Origin: Psilocybe azurescens
Lineage: Eukaryota > Basidiomycota > Agaricomycetes > Agaricales > Agrocybaceae
Reading direction: 5' to 3'
NCBI GenBank assembly: GCA_023853785.1
Contig: JAJIRX010000871.1
Coordinates: 62,001 to 126,000 of the forward strand
DNA: 64,000 nt
The notes beneath the pieces are model-generated. The model had not been told where the DNA came from. It did not search any database and saw only the letters and a program-made list of their open reading frames with translations. How positions within the stretch are numbered: the first letter of the stretch is position 1; each line of letters begins with the position of its first letter. The translations under genes and the position numbers were made by a program. This document shows, one piece after another, positions 10,102 through 24,225 of the stretch.

Positions 10102-12763
10102 TTACAACTTGGGTAAAAAAGACACCAAGGCATAGCTGTCAACAGGGAAGTCAAGGTGAAAATCATTAAGAAGGAAGCACAAACTTCGCAAACATACCGC
10201 CCATCTACGCGCCACTTCTCGCCGCTAGCGTCTAGTCTATCAGCCACCTCTTTGCTCACGCCAACGACAACATCGGCCTTGTTTGTCCTTAAACTCAAAA
10301 TTGGGAACGAGCCAGCCAAAGGCCCTAGTAAAAACTATTTGAGCAGTGGCGTCTCATTGTTTAGAAGAATTTATTACCTATTGCTTCTGAAAAAGGCGTC
10401 CATGCAGGCCATTTGATGTCGCCGGTGAGCCTTTTAAATTTTATTCAATCACCAAATTGAAAAGAACATCCAATGCATTGGAACTCACTTTCTGTAACTA
10501 AAAATGGTCGCTCATCAGCGCCCATTTGACATATCCAATAACCCAAAAAACTCACTTCAAATCACCCTATCCAAGCCCCATTAACTCCTCATCTCCGACC
10601 ATATCTACAAATGAATACATTACTCACCTTGAAAATAACAAGCCCACTTCCCTCCAGCTGAGCAAACATCGCCGGTGCCTCCGTCCTCAAATCCCAATAC
10701 GGCTTCGGCGTCGTCCAAAACTCACCCACCCTGCTCCCCACATCCCCTCCCAAAGGCGTATCAAGTGGCACAGAAAGGCTAAACACACCCTCATCGACAT
10801 ACCTCTTCCACCGACCTACCATCTCCTTAAGGTACTCCACGTTAGTATCCTGTGAGTTGATCACTTCCTCTGGGAAGAAAGAGACATCCGACAGAATCTC
10901 GAAGGTGGCTTTGAAATCCGGGGGAGTTACGTCGGATACAAACCAGGGTATCAGCTTCGGACTGAACATGAGAATTATCTTTGAGCAAATTTTCCTTTTT
11001 AAAAAATCGTAGACGTACTGGAAGACGACTTTCGAGACGTAAGGCGTATATGTCACCAGGAAATCGGCGAATACCAAGTCCGTAAATAGCTAGACACTCA
11101 TTTTAAAACACATAAAACTGTCAAAAATAAATGGAAGCACCTCAAAGCCCGCTAGAAGTCACGGAATCAGCACACCGGTCAAAACGTAAATTTGCCGAAG
11201 TTGATGTAGCATTTAATGGAGGAAGTAACAGGGGCACCACTCACAGTTATCCAGCACAAAGTCAACCTGGCCATCCTTTAAAGTCTGGATATGCTTCCAC
11301 ACAACCTCTTCATCATCTTTAAGAATAAATTGCTGTCTCGCAATGCGCGCATCCTTCCCAACAGACTGCAAGTTCTGTATGTCGGCTTCTGTCATATGAG
11401 TGAGGAGCGACAAGTCCTATGTGTGTCCATTCATCCAACAAGAAGGAAAAAGAAAGTCAGTCAGATGGCGTACACAACTTTTTACATCCCACATCGACTG
11501 ACCGTTGCATTTCCCCTGGTGTCGTAAACAGGTTAAGTTCAGCAGTTTTTTCACAACAGCGCAAATAAACGCCCGCCAGGAAGGGTCGCGTACCAAAGAC
11601 ACATCTGTATCATTTCATTGAACAAAATCTTCAACTTCTCCGGGTTGGACTTTATGCCTTCAACATCATTCCCGAGCTCGTGTATCGTCTTCGCGATTTC
11701 TAGTCGACATCAACAAAAACAAAAATAAAAACTACGGATTCAGCATGACCAGAAAAAAGACGGAACAGGAACGGGACATGGAATAGTTTGTACGTACGGA
11801 AAATGGATTTTCCCGATTGCTTGAACGTCTTCAATTTCTGATCCTCAAAAGGATCATCCGACTTCCAGTGCGTAGTCTGCACAAAGAACGAACGCAGAAG
11901 ACGATACCTGCCCCCATTTTCATCATGTTATGCAGGTATGCATATATAATTTAGACACTCACAAGTAACATCTGAATAGAAAAGCAAGTCAGATATCTAC
12001 TCCTTAAGAGAGCAAAGGCGAATCATCAACATACTCTGCGAACAACCAAGGCGCTGTGAACCACGTATTTCGACTGTCCTTCTTCAACATATCTAACTCC
12101 GAATTATAAAGCTCAACACTGGCCTCTCCATCATCTGGGATCTCTCTACGACCCCAACGACCAGTCAAAAATAATTAAACACAAGAAACGCACACATCAA
12201 AGACAAGTAAAGGAAGGGAAGCAAAAAGCAACACTCACACCAACTCCCTGTCCCTCGCCATCTCATACTTCAGCTTGCTCAGCTTCTCAATAATCGCAGT
12301 CCCTTCCGCGACCTTCTGCAGCGCTTTCTTCTTCGCTGCAACCGCGTCCTCATCCCCACCGTCGACGATCTGCGATATCTCCACAGTCAACCGATGGCAC
12401 GCATTATGCAGCGTGTCCACAACGCCCGTCAAGATGATCGGCCAGCGTTTGATGACCGTCTCATATCTTTATCAAGTCCAAGTCCACGATCACAGCAACA
12501 ATAACAGCGACAGTGACCACCACACCGAGATCAGGCAGACAGGCAAGCAGAAGACGTAGGAACGGACTCGTAAGTTCTGATTTGTTCACAAAGAAGAAAG
12601 ATCGCGAATCGTCCACGACTCACGAGAATCTGAAAAACGCGACACACCGCCAACAGCCACAAAGTCACCTTGAGCATCCCAAATATAAACCAACAGAAAC
12701 ACGCTCGCGCACCCGTTTTTATCAGTCGGATCATGAGGGGGGATACGGGGGCGAGAAAGTCAT
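10102..12763 (-). CDS. ARMT1-like damage-control phosphatase (DUF89 family)
   Basis: Member of the DUF89/ARMT1 family of metal-dependent phosphatases (human ARMT1, yeast YMR027W), thought to dephosphorylate harmful sugar-phosphates such as fructose-1-phosphate. The start MTFSPPYPPHDPTDKN (12763) is typical of the family, followed by VIKRWPIILTGVVDTLH. The middle shows KIAKTIHELGNDVEGIKSN, ILFNEMIQMCLWGN and the metal-site block VDFVLDN...GFELFTDL with FADFLV. Then come HPKLIPWFVSDVTPPDF, the metal-binding FKGDLNYRKLTGD and KWPAWTPF, and finally SLRTNKADVVVGV and GRYALVSFLPKL. About nine exons are joined by short GT-AG introns; the stop is at 10102. All key motifs are intact. The physiological substrate in fungi is not known. 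Confidence 0.88.
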
Positions 12764-13108
12764 AGCAAGCAGTTCAGTTCAGTGCAGTGCAAAAAGTTAG
12801 GGGCTGAGTAGACAGTGACTCCGAAATCGGAAAACGAGAAAAGCCATGGCTGATCAATCAAGCCGCATCTATGCGGGCCGATATTTCCAAGTGCCAAAGG
12901 TGGGCATGAATTTCCTAATCCGACGCTTCTGCATGGTCAAGGGCCGACGCCCGACGAGCGGCGTCAGCATTTCCAATGATTGCGTATGTAGATAGATCAT
13001 AGATGGTAGCAAGATGGTAGATACGATAGTGAACGAGACGATTAAAGAGCAGCAGCATATAGGAGAGAGGAAGGAAGGAAGAAGAACTATGTAGTACAGT
13101 ACACCGCG
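12764..13108. other. Promoter flank of the ARMT1-like gene and 3' flank of the BolA gene
   Basis: Short spacer between two minus-strand genes. A small minus-strand open frame (12915-13112) has no conserved content. No distinct element was recognised. Confidence 0.4.
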
Positions 13109-13575
13109 TCACTTGGATTGATTTGCTTGGAGGTCTTCGTATTGCTTCGGGGTATATGTTTTCTGTCCAAGATAATCACCAAAATATATTTGACAAATTT
13201 TGAGCACTCTCACCTGCGAAAAAGCATGCATTTGTGCGATTTGGTCTTTCAAAAGCTCATTAACTGGACACACCCATGAGTAAAATAATCATCATCGAAG
13301 ACAAGCAACAAAAGGACACATACTCATGCGGTGCCGCGCCAACGTGGTCTTTCCTTGGAACGCCTAATAACAGCAAAAGAAGAGCACGTTCATAATTCAT
13401 TGATACGCGCAAGAGCATTGCAAACTCAAGCCATAGTAGAGCTCATACATACCTCGCTAACGAGCACGATGGCATAATTCTCCCCACACCCGCTCGACTG
13501 ATCCTCAATTTCCAGATGCGTGACGGGGATGGCGCGCTTGATGGCTTTCTCGAGGGCGATAGTGTCTATAGGCAT
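13109..13575 (-). CDS. BolA-family protein, BOL2/Fra2-like
   Basis: Small cytosolic protein of about 85 residues in four exons. The reading is MPIDTIALEKAIKRAIPVTH, LEIEDQSSGCGENYAIVLVS, an exon with AFQGKTTLARHRM, then NELLKDQIAQMHAFSQ and KTYTPKQYEDLQANQSK. The RHR...N helix and the HAFSQKTYTP block are the BolA signature. The Cys in SSGCGENY sits where BolA2/Fra2 proteins carry the Fe-S ligand shared with monothiol glutaredoxins, which argues for BOL2 rather than mitochondrial BOL1/BOL3; no transit peptide is visible. The expected role is a [2Fe-2S] complex with Grx3/4 in iron sensing and cytosolic Fe-S delivery. Introns are short with good GT-AG ends. The gene was too finely split to appear as one long open frame. 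Confidence 0.85.
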
Positions 13576-13763
13576 GGCGGCGGCAATGCAGTGGAGGATG
13601 TCAAGAGCAGTGCGTATTTATGATCGCAGGCGGTGATGGCTAGAACGAAACAACAGGTGTGATCTCATCTGATAAGATGCTCGACCATCCGGTAACTTGA
13701 TTTCACCCGACCCCTAATTCTATAGCTTCCCACTGTTTTGTAGGTATTCTCATACTATCTGCA
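13576..13763. promoter_or_regulatory. Divergent promoter between BolA-like and amidohydrolase genes
   Basis: The 188 bases between two divergently transcribed start codons must carry both promoters. I see no clear TATA box or known operator, so this call rests on arrangement alone. Confidence 0.4.
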
Positions 13764-15278
13764 ATGTCGACTACATCTACAGTACGACAAGAACGATACC
13801 CCGCATTGCACAAAGCAGCGTTCACCCAACCTGCGATCGACAATCACGCGCATCCCCTATTACGCGCCGACTCGCGCGACTTGCTCCCCCTTCGAGGGGC
13901 TTATCTCCGAAGCCGAAGGCGCCGCTCTCATACAAGACGCTCCAAACACCCTCGCATGCTATCGCGCGACCAAACAGCTTGGAGAGCTCTTCCATCTAGA
14001 CAGTAATGTCCCTAGCACCACAAGCACAGAACTGCAGGAGCAGTTTGGGGTGGAGCCAAGTGTGACATGGGAGGATGTGAAGCAGCATAGGGCTGGGATG
14101 GATTACATGGAACTGTGCAGATTGTGTTTTGAGAACGCAGGGATACATAGTATTCTTATTGATGATGGGTTGGGAGGGGTTGCGCAGATGGCTGAAGGCT
14201 ATAAGTGGCATGATCAACTCACGAGCGCGCCGACGCGGCGGATTGTGCGCGTTGAGATCGTGGCAGAGGTGCGTTGCTCCTGCTCGGATTCGAAATTGTA
14301 TATAAGAGAAATAAATGATAGGACATATTGAGGACGTTGTTCTCGGAGGGGAAGGGAACCAATCTGAGTGCGTTCGAGAGCTTGCTGGCGGAAAGCTTGT
14401 CGAAAAGCGCAATGCAGGACGAGGTTGTTGGGTTCAAGTCCATCGTGTGTTATCGGACGGGAATGAACGTGTCGGTGTCTGGAAATGAAGTCGAGAAACA
14501 AGCTGCATTGGCAGAAGTACAGGATATCTACGAGACGAAAGGGATAATCCGCCTGGCTCATAAAGCGCTCAACGACGAAGTCGTACGAATCACGCTCGCT
14601 GTAGCTGGCCGGCACAACCTCCCAGGTCACCTTTATGTGCTTGAATACCGAGATAAAAGCTAACACACGACACAGTGCAATTCCACACGGGACTCGGAGA
14701 CAGCGACATCACACTGACGCTATCCTCGCCCGCGCACCTGCAGCCCGTGATCAAGCATTTCCCCGATACAACAATAGTGCTTCTCCACTCTTCGTACCCC
14801 TATACACGCGATGCGGGGTATTTGACTGCGGTATACCCGAACGTCTATCTCGATTTTGGGAGGTACGTGGCCTGCCCACATGCACGTATACAGACAAGCC
14901 GTCATGATCTGTCCAGGTTTTTCCATTTGTGTCCGGGGAAGGTCAGCGGTCGATCATCCGGCAAGTTCTAGAATTGACTCCGACAAACAAGATTATGTGG
15001 TCCAGTCAGTAAGCTTCTCTAGTGATGATGACTGATGCTAAAAAAAGTGATTGCAGGTGATGGACACTGGTGGCCCGAATCGTACTACCTCGGGATTTAC
15101 CAAGCCCGACAGGCGCTGTTTGAGGTGTGTTGCTTGCACTAGACTGTGGTTAGATGAACTAAGAGCGATGCAGGTACTATCTGAACTAGTGGAGAAAGAA
15201 GAAATGACCGAGACAGAAGGGGTAGAAATAGTGAAGAAAAGCCTGTTCTCAAACGCCAAACGCGTGTATAGATTGTAG
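13764..15278 (+). CDS. Amidohydrolase-2 family protein, similar to the N-terminal half of FluG
   Basis: Metal-dependent hydrolase of the amidohydrolase superfamily, of the stand-alone fungal type related to the N-terminal domain of FluG. The metal-binding HxH occurs early (AIDNHAHPLL). It is followed by FEGLISEAEGAALI, TLACYRATKQL, EDILRTLFSEGKGT and SIVCYRTGMNVS. Later blocks carry the other expected active-site elements: VQFHTGLGDSDI, TIVLLHSSYPYTRDAGYL, PNVYLDFGR, KIMWSSDGHWWPESYYLG; the end is NAKRVYRL. Five or six exons splice cleanly. The frame breaks at a C5 run (13886-13890): removing one C joins DLLP to FEGLISEA exactly, so this is probably a one-base error. The glutamine-synthetase-like half of FluG is absent. 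The substrate is unknown. Confidence 0.82.
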
Positions 15279-15332
15279 CGTACAGCCCTGCCACGTCTCT
15301 CCGTGTAACGATGGAGGATGAAAGAAAGGACG

Positions 15333-15392
15333 ATCCACGTGATCTGGCCACGTCTAAGTGACACGTCATATTGGGATAGCTCGAATAAATAG
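15333..15392 (+). promoter_or_regulatory. Candidate unfolded-protein-response promoter elements of the BiP gene
   Basis: Within about 110 bases upstream of the BiP start there are three ACGT-core boxes: CCACGTGA (15335-15342), CCACGT (15348-15353) and the palindrome-like TGACACGTCA (15359-15368). An inverted CCAAT box (15370-15374) and an AT-rich AATAAATAG (15384-15392) follow. UPR elements bound by HAC1/XBP1-type bZIP factors contain a TGACGTG/CCACG core, and BiP is the classic target. Assignment is by motif and position only; the spacing does not match a canonical mammalian ERSE. Confidence 0.45.
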
Positions 15393-15445
15393 CAAGCGTC
15401 TTGTCCCAATTTTTGCTTTTCTGTAAAACCACCACCACCACCACC

Positions 15446-17897
<2,452 letters not shown>

Positions 17898-18550
17898 GTT
17901 GGCTTGCCCCTTACCTATTTTTTATTGGTTATATTCTCTAGACAACCTCTAGAGCATGCCGGCGGCGTCCCTTTGGTGGGATTGTTCGTTCGCGCTGCTT
18001 CTTTGGAACGTCGCGAAAAAATGATACGAGTAGATTAGCTGGAGGCGTTACCTAATTTAAATCACACGAACACGCATACATTCACACCTGCATTGGAATC
18101 ATACTCAAAGAACTAAGTATCGGGGTTCAGGCTAAGGATACGAGCTGAGTTGTGCCATTTAAATTTTCGTGTGGGTGACGGACGCGCAACTCACGTGGCC
18201 GATGTTATCAGACTTGAATTTCTTTCAAATTCTTGAACGTGTACCGTGTCGATACCATCACTTTCAATCTGACTCTTGAACTCATCGCTTACTATCCCTG
18301 AATATGCTGCGGACTACGTCGAGTTTAATGCTGTCGATATATTTAACTCACATGGGAAGATCTCACGAAACGCTTTTCGGTCCAGCCAACACCTCAACAT
18401 AGAAACGTCAAACAGACAAACAATATAAAGCTAACTGGGGAGTTCTATGATTAAACACGGCCTCCTCTTTATATAGCTCTGATTGATAGAGTTATACTTT
18501 GCTTTCTTATTCTGCATTGACACTGCCCTGCGGTCGCGCCACCCCCGCCG
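17898..18550. other. Intergenic region after BiP; boundary to accessory NLR block
   Basis: Holds the 3' flank of BiP and the upstream flank of the first NLR gene. The part after about 18180 shows weak similarity to the flank of the second NLR gene (around 23740-23810), so the tandem duplication includes upstream DNA. No gene is seen. Confidence 0.45.
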
Positions 18551-18556
18551 CCCCGA

Positions 18557-18566
18557 AAGATTATAT
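18557..18566 (+). promoter_or_regulatory. TATA-like element of NLR gene 1
   Basis: An ATTATATAGTCTTT-type stretch lies about 40 bases before the start codon at 18601. The same ATATAGTCTTT core precedes the second NLR gene, so the element is conserved between the tandem copies. Confidence 0.45.
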
Positions 18567-18600
18567 AGTCTTTTATCTGTCGACGATACGTGCCTCCCCC

Positions 18601-21600
18601 ATGACGAATTTACACCAAAGAATGTCTACTTTGTCACCAATCGTTCCAAGGTTTCTCTTTCCATTTCACAATTAAATTGGCCCTGATGCACTGATGGAAA
18701 TCACTCCAGATTCGGTACAGTGGGCGGCATAGTGACGGGCGGTCTCGTGGATATCGAAATTTCAGGTATGCCAGGAGAACCAAATTCTCCCCCTTGCGTT
18801 TTGGTAATAAGGCTCGCCATCCGCGATTTTTACAGTAATCAGCGCAAGAGGGCTCGGCAATCCTCACAAGTTTCAACGGAAACCCTCGTTCGGCGTCGCA
18901 TTGACGTTGAACAACGAGACCAAATATACCGATGCAGTACAAAGTCAGGACCAAGTCGTCATATGGGATTCTGCTTTCGTTTTGTGAGTCGAATGTTCAG
19001 GTTTTTTAACAATCATTTCTGTATTTAAATTGTGAATACGTCTGTTCCTTCTTGATATCATAGCTCAGCGGCCGTGGGTTCGTCCGTGAAGCTTCGAGTT
19101 TATTGCAAGCATCAGCGTTTTGGGACTGATCATGTCGTTGGAGAGGCGTCATTTGAAATTCTCAGTGAGGAGAGGAATAAAGGTCAGGACTCTCGCCAGA
19201 GCAATCTTATATGTAGACGTTGATATTAACACGGCCTTTGTAGACATCGAAATCAGTCTTCACCCTCCCGCCGGCCCGACAGGCCAGAAAAAGCCCTCCC
19301 CGGCATTCCTTAAGCTTCATCTCAAGGTAGTTTTGTCCGTCATGTTCAATATCGAACATGACGACAAAATGGACATTCGATCGGCCAACTGTCTCAAGCA
19401 AATGGAAAAAATTGTCGGATCGATATCTTCACACAGGTTCAAGGAGTTACCTCCAGCTTGGATTCGCTTGTTCAGCTCACTGCATACGTTTTCTTCTCTT
19501 GCGCGGGCGGTGGCCGAGGTGGGCGCTAACGCATCAACAATATTCATACAGTTCGTTAATATGGATTTTTAGCTAGATTCAAAAGCCAAAGTTGCCGTCG
19601 GAGCTATCGCATTTGCCATAAAGGTGGGGGGCATCTACGTCTCAATGCTCGCCTAGTATCTGATACGGTTCCCTCTAGGTTCTGGTCGACCAAATGAAAC
19701 GCGACGAAAAGGTCGATAATTTGGGCCGTATCATGAATGACCTATACACATATGTCATCGACGCATGTTCTGTACGAAAGATCATGTCATTCGAAAAGAC
19801 GCTGCAGCGCTTGCTTACCCAGACGGCCGAGTGCGCCTACTTTATTGCCGATTACCAAAAGATATCAGTCTTCTGTGGGTTTCTTTTGTCCGAATTGATC
19901 ACTTTCACGCAGTACTAATTAAAGTTTGCTGTAGCCCAAAGGGCAGTTATAAACTTGGTATCAAATGCCGATACCATGATAGCAAACTTCGAAGCTGCGT
20001 TCGGCGAGTTAAAAATTGCGCTCATCCTTGGTTCAAGCCTCCAGACCACCTTAGTCTCGTATCGGATATTACAGACCGTGGAACATATCGGTAAACCTTC
20101 ATTTTGTTGTGACTATATATGTGCTTCTCTAAACAATGTTTAGAAAATCTCATTCGAATCGACCGTCTCCCAATTCTAGAGGATGTGGGATGGGATTCCG
20201 AAAAGATATGCTTTCGTGGTACTCGCGAAAACACAATAAATAGCATCATTCATTGGGCTTCAGGAAATCTTGTGGACACAGCTTCGTCAAGCCGTGTCTG
20301 CATTTTGTCAGGACCTATCGCCTCAGGAAAATCAACTATAGCGCATACAATTGCAAAGATATTTCATGAACAAAGTCGATTAGGGGCTGCCATATTTCTT
20401 CACGACCAAGTCGCCGACGCGAACTCAAAACGAATATCGAGCTCCATCGTTCACCAGCTCGCCGGATACGATACTGGTCTTCATTCACGAATTGCCGCGA
20501 AGATCAAGGCGGATCAATCTCTTACGTGGGCTGACGCCAGGCGTCAATTCCGTGCGCTCGTGGTTGAGACTACGTATGAAGCAGACAGTAAACTGTTGAT
20601 GATTGGCCCTGTTCTCATTGTCATTGATGGTTTGGATAGAATTGATGACGAAGAGCAAGTCAAATTTCTGTCCACCATTGCTGAACATTCCAAGAATCTT
20701 CCCGCCAACTTTCGCATCCTCCTGACATCTCGAGACGATAATACTGTGATGCAGAACACCCGGGTTCAAATGACAAGTCATGTGCATGCCGTAGGTTTCG
20801 ACGATACGGAGAGCGGTTATAACGGCAACATCACAGAGTATATCTCCCAGTTATTATTAGGCCTGTTTCCGAGACATTCCAAGGTTGCGACACAGTACCA
20901 ATTTCACGATTTACGGGATCAACTGGAGAAACGCGCAAGAGGGATGTTCTTCTGGGTTTCCACCCTCAACGATTCATTTATTGCATGTGGAAGTGAAGAT
21001 GACGATGTCTGCCTTCTTTTATCCCTTCTCTTGTCAAACGCATTTCCCCTTTCCAATAACGAAGCCATGGATCACCTCTATCGAGCCATGTTCAAAGTAT
21101 TCTTCCGCGATGAAAAGAGCGCTCAACACTTTTTCGTTTCTGTGATACAATCGCGTCGACGCATGACACTGCCAGTTTTGAATCGGGTCGCCTGCATCCC
21201 GCCTATAAATCCGCATGAGGCAACTGACGCAGAGGTTGCCCAAACACTTGGTTTGTTAATCGAAATGGACCAAGACGAACGAGGAGTACCGCTTTTTGGT
21301 ATTCATCCCAGCCTCGAAGACTTCTTGACAGATCCCCATCGGTGTCATGGGACTGGAGTTTACGTCGATCGGGAGATACCTTTGTATCAATCCACTTCAG
21401 AGGTGTGCGTCCACATCATGAACCAATCTCTTCGATATAACATCTGCAATATCGATTCCATGACTATGAACGAAGAGATTACCGACAGAGAAAGTCGCAT
21501 CAAACAATATATACCGAAACCATTGCGCTATGTGTGCTGCAATTGGACCTTACAATTCGACTCAGAAGACGACTCCGATCTGGACAAAACCCTACATTCA

Positions 21601-23310
21601 AAACTCCAATATTTTGTGTCGACTCATATTCTTCACTGGATAGAAGCCATGAGTTGGTTGGGCCAGTTTGACAATGTTGAACTGACCTTGTTACGTTTTC
21701 TACGTTGGACAGAGGTATTTATAAAATGCATTCATGTGTCTAACGTTATCTGATATGTCCACAACGGTCCTAGAAACGGAACATTAAAAGTTCAGACATG
21801 TTGCATGTGCTAACCGCAGACGCAATTTATTTCGTCAAGGTTTTCTCGGCAATGATTTCGAAAGCACCGCTGCAGATTTATATCTCCGCTCTTCCACTCA
21901 TGCCTTCCGATACTCTATTATTCCAACAGTTCAGCAAAGGAGTCATTATGGGCAGATCCTTTTCAAATCTCGACATAAAACATAAATGGACTATGGAACA
22001 TATACATCTTGATTACACCACATGCTTCTGTAGCGACAACCGCGGTTCCCTCGTTGCACTGGGGCCAAGGAACGGAGGTCGGGTCATTCTCATGGACGCT
22101 CAAACGGGCGCTAATATCCAGCCTAGTGAGGGAAGTATCGTCGACAATGAAATCCAATCAATGGCCTTCACCCCTGAAGGAACACATTTGGTGCTTATCA
22201 CAGTCAAGGGCAAAATCGCTGTATACGACGTTCGAACCGGTTTACATGCCTATTCATACGACATAGGTATGGCCGAAACATCCGTCTCACACTCAAGAAA
22301 TAACACCACAACACTAACTATCAGCAAGTACCGAAAATCGGATGACACGCAACTGATTTGTTATATCTTCGACTTCGCTCAGAGTAATACTGACAGAAAA
22401 CTGCGACTCTTGGAGGCAATGCCACCTATACATAATCCATCCAGTATTGCTTTGTGTCCGGAAGGGGAAAAGATTGCCATACCCAACGAAGTTGGTATCC
22501 AACTCTTTCGCATGGGCACCAACAAAGTTATTGAAACCGTTAAGCATCCTCGTGTGCTAGATTTAAAGGAATTGGACAAGTGCCTAGTCGAGTGGTCGCC
22601 CGACTCCGCTTTCATAGCAATCGCATTGGTGGGAGAAAGTACGATCTGTCTCTGGTCTTGCCGAGATAAGGTCACTTTATGGACGATTGGGATCGACGAA
22701 ACAAGCGTCTCAGCAGACTCATATGCACTGGACATCTCCGTGGACTCGTCGCGAATAGCTTTTGCCTGGTCATATTCTGATAATAGGGGACATTCCATTT
22801 TCAGGATGCAGATCTGGGACACGAAGACAGCAAGACAAGTCGGAAACGAAACAATCGACGAAGGGACAATTGTATGCCCGAAAAGAAATATATCGATTCT
22901 GCCTGATGGTCATAAAATCGTCAGTTGGTCAAACGCGTGCAGACGTGATGGTAGTCCGTCGAAAAGCCTCGTATACTTCTTTTCGAACACCTTGCCTGCC
23001 TATCTGTCGCACCCTCCGAAGTCTCCAGTTCTCCAATTTCACGAACTCGACTCGGAGAACGCACTTGTACCCACCGTATCAATATTTTTTTTCTGGGGAT
23101 AGGCCTAGCCTAGCGCAAACGTTTATAATTGATGCTCAAGGATGGGTTATCGACTTCTGGGGGACACGAATAATCCTCGTCCCTTATCCCAATTTCGAGA
23201 TTGTTACCTCTCTGCACCTTCCAACATCCATATTTCTGTCAATAAGGCATCCCAAAACCAAGAAGATTGTGTTGAAGTATATCCTCAAATGGGACCAGCC
23301 ACGGATTTAA
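18601..23310 (+). CDS. NLR-like STAND NTPase 1: C2-like + helical + NACHT-type ATPase + WD40-like propeller
   Basis: Large multi-exon gene of about 1,300 residues. The start MTNLHQRMSTLSPIVPR aligns with the neighbouring copy. Exons 2-5 encode a C2-like fold (GLVDIEIS, VISARGLGNPHKFQRKPSF, VVIWDSAF, VGEASFEILSEER). Next is a mainly helical region containing VDQMKRDEKVDNLGRIMNDL and LKIALILGSSLQTTL. The ATPase follows, with Walker A GPIASGKSTIAHTIA, Walker B VLIVIDGLDRIDDEEQ and sensor-1 like FRILLTSRDDN, and then a winged-helix-like and helical region. After an intron at about 21715-21773 the C-terminal part has WD40-like blades (QSMAFTPEGTHLVLI, VEWSPDSAFIAIAL, ISVDSSRIAFAWS, MQIWDTKTARQ). 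The frame breaks near the end at a T8 run (23085-23092); with seven T the reading continues to a stop at 23310, as in copy 2. Fungal NLRs of this layout are linked to non-self recognition and cell death, but the ligand is unknown. Confidence 0.82.
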
Positions 23311-24225
23311 CCTCGACGTCGTAGCATTGGAAGTAGAGCCTCGCAAGCATTGCACAAGGTACCGAAATAAACATATAAACCACCTCTCTCCACTACGCTT
23401 GACTGTATCATTAAGCATCAGTTTCTCCTATATATGTTTGATATCGCACATACATTTTTTTTTAAGAAAAAGTCTAATGCCTCGCACACGATTTATTGAA
23501 ATAACGGGGAAAGGGAATACATACTTCGTGGCAAACGAATGAATGTAAGGTTAGAAAACTATGTAGACTATGTAAGGAAATGGGCCGAATAGGGAATTTA
23601 TCAACATGAATGCTAAGGTATTAATGGGGCCAATTACCAGGCCAGCGAGTAAAATCCAACACGATTACGTGGTATTGGCTGTAAAAGTTCATTCCCGTGT
23701 GGCGGTATTCACGTGACCCTCTAGCGCCGGTTCGTCGAATCGGAAATGCTAGAACACCATGTTTCCATGACCTTCACTTTCAACTTGACAGTTGATCGTT
23801 GAATCCTCTCACTGGTCGCTATTGGCGACGATGTGCATCGCCAAGTACGTTGAAGTCAAGAATCTATACCCCGCTCCCCCCAGAAAATAGTACGCTTCAT
23901 ACTGATATTCCACGTCGATACGCTTGCATTTGCATAGGAACGTTGGAAAGCTATTTCTGTTCGGCACACTTCTCACAGTACAGAGATAGAAATGGCATAC
24001 AGCCAATTATCAATATCGAAAGCTGACATGCATAGCTGCGGCCTGCCTTGTGCTAATAGCTCTCTGATTGGTAGAGCTTTACTCTGCCTCTTCTGCACTG
24101 CACTGTGACGGCGCCACTTCAATAACATATATATAGTCTTTTTGCTGCCATACATGCCTCATCATTGTCTGCCCAAAGTCCTACACTGTGCAAGCCAATT
24201 GCACGTCCTTGACATCGCCTCCAGG
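23311..24225. other. Spacer between tandem NLR genes
   Basis: Downstream flank of NLR 1 and promoter flank of NLR 2. An AT-rich part lies near 23450-23480. The stretch around 24055-24140 resembles the upstream flank of copy 1 (18475-18570). No gene is seen. Confidence 0.5.
24126..24136 (+). promoter_or_regulatory. TATA-like element of NLR gene 2
   Basis: CATATATATAGTC about 95 bases upstream of the start at 24226. It is shared with copy 1 but lies farther from the start codon. Confidence 0.4.

Noticed and set aside
22379..22822. Minus-strand frames in the propeller region of NLR 1 (and 28001-28498 in NLR 2)
   Set aside because: They occur in both copies only because the sense sequence is shared; no conserved protein features.
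23085..23102. Stop codon shortly before the end of NLR 1 taken as a true truncation
   Set aside because: The stop follows a T8 run. The other frame continues with the same residues as copy 2 up to 23310, so a run-length error is more likely.
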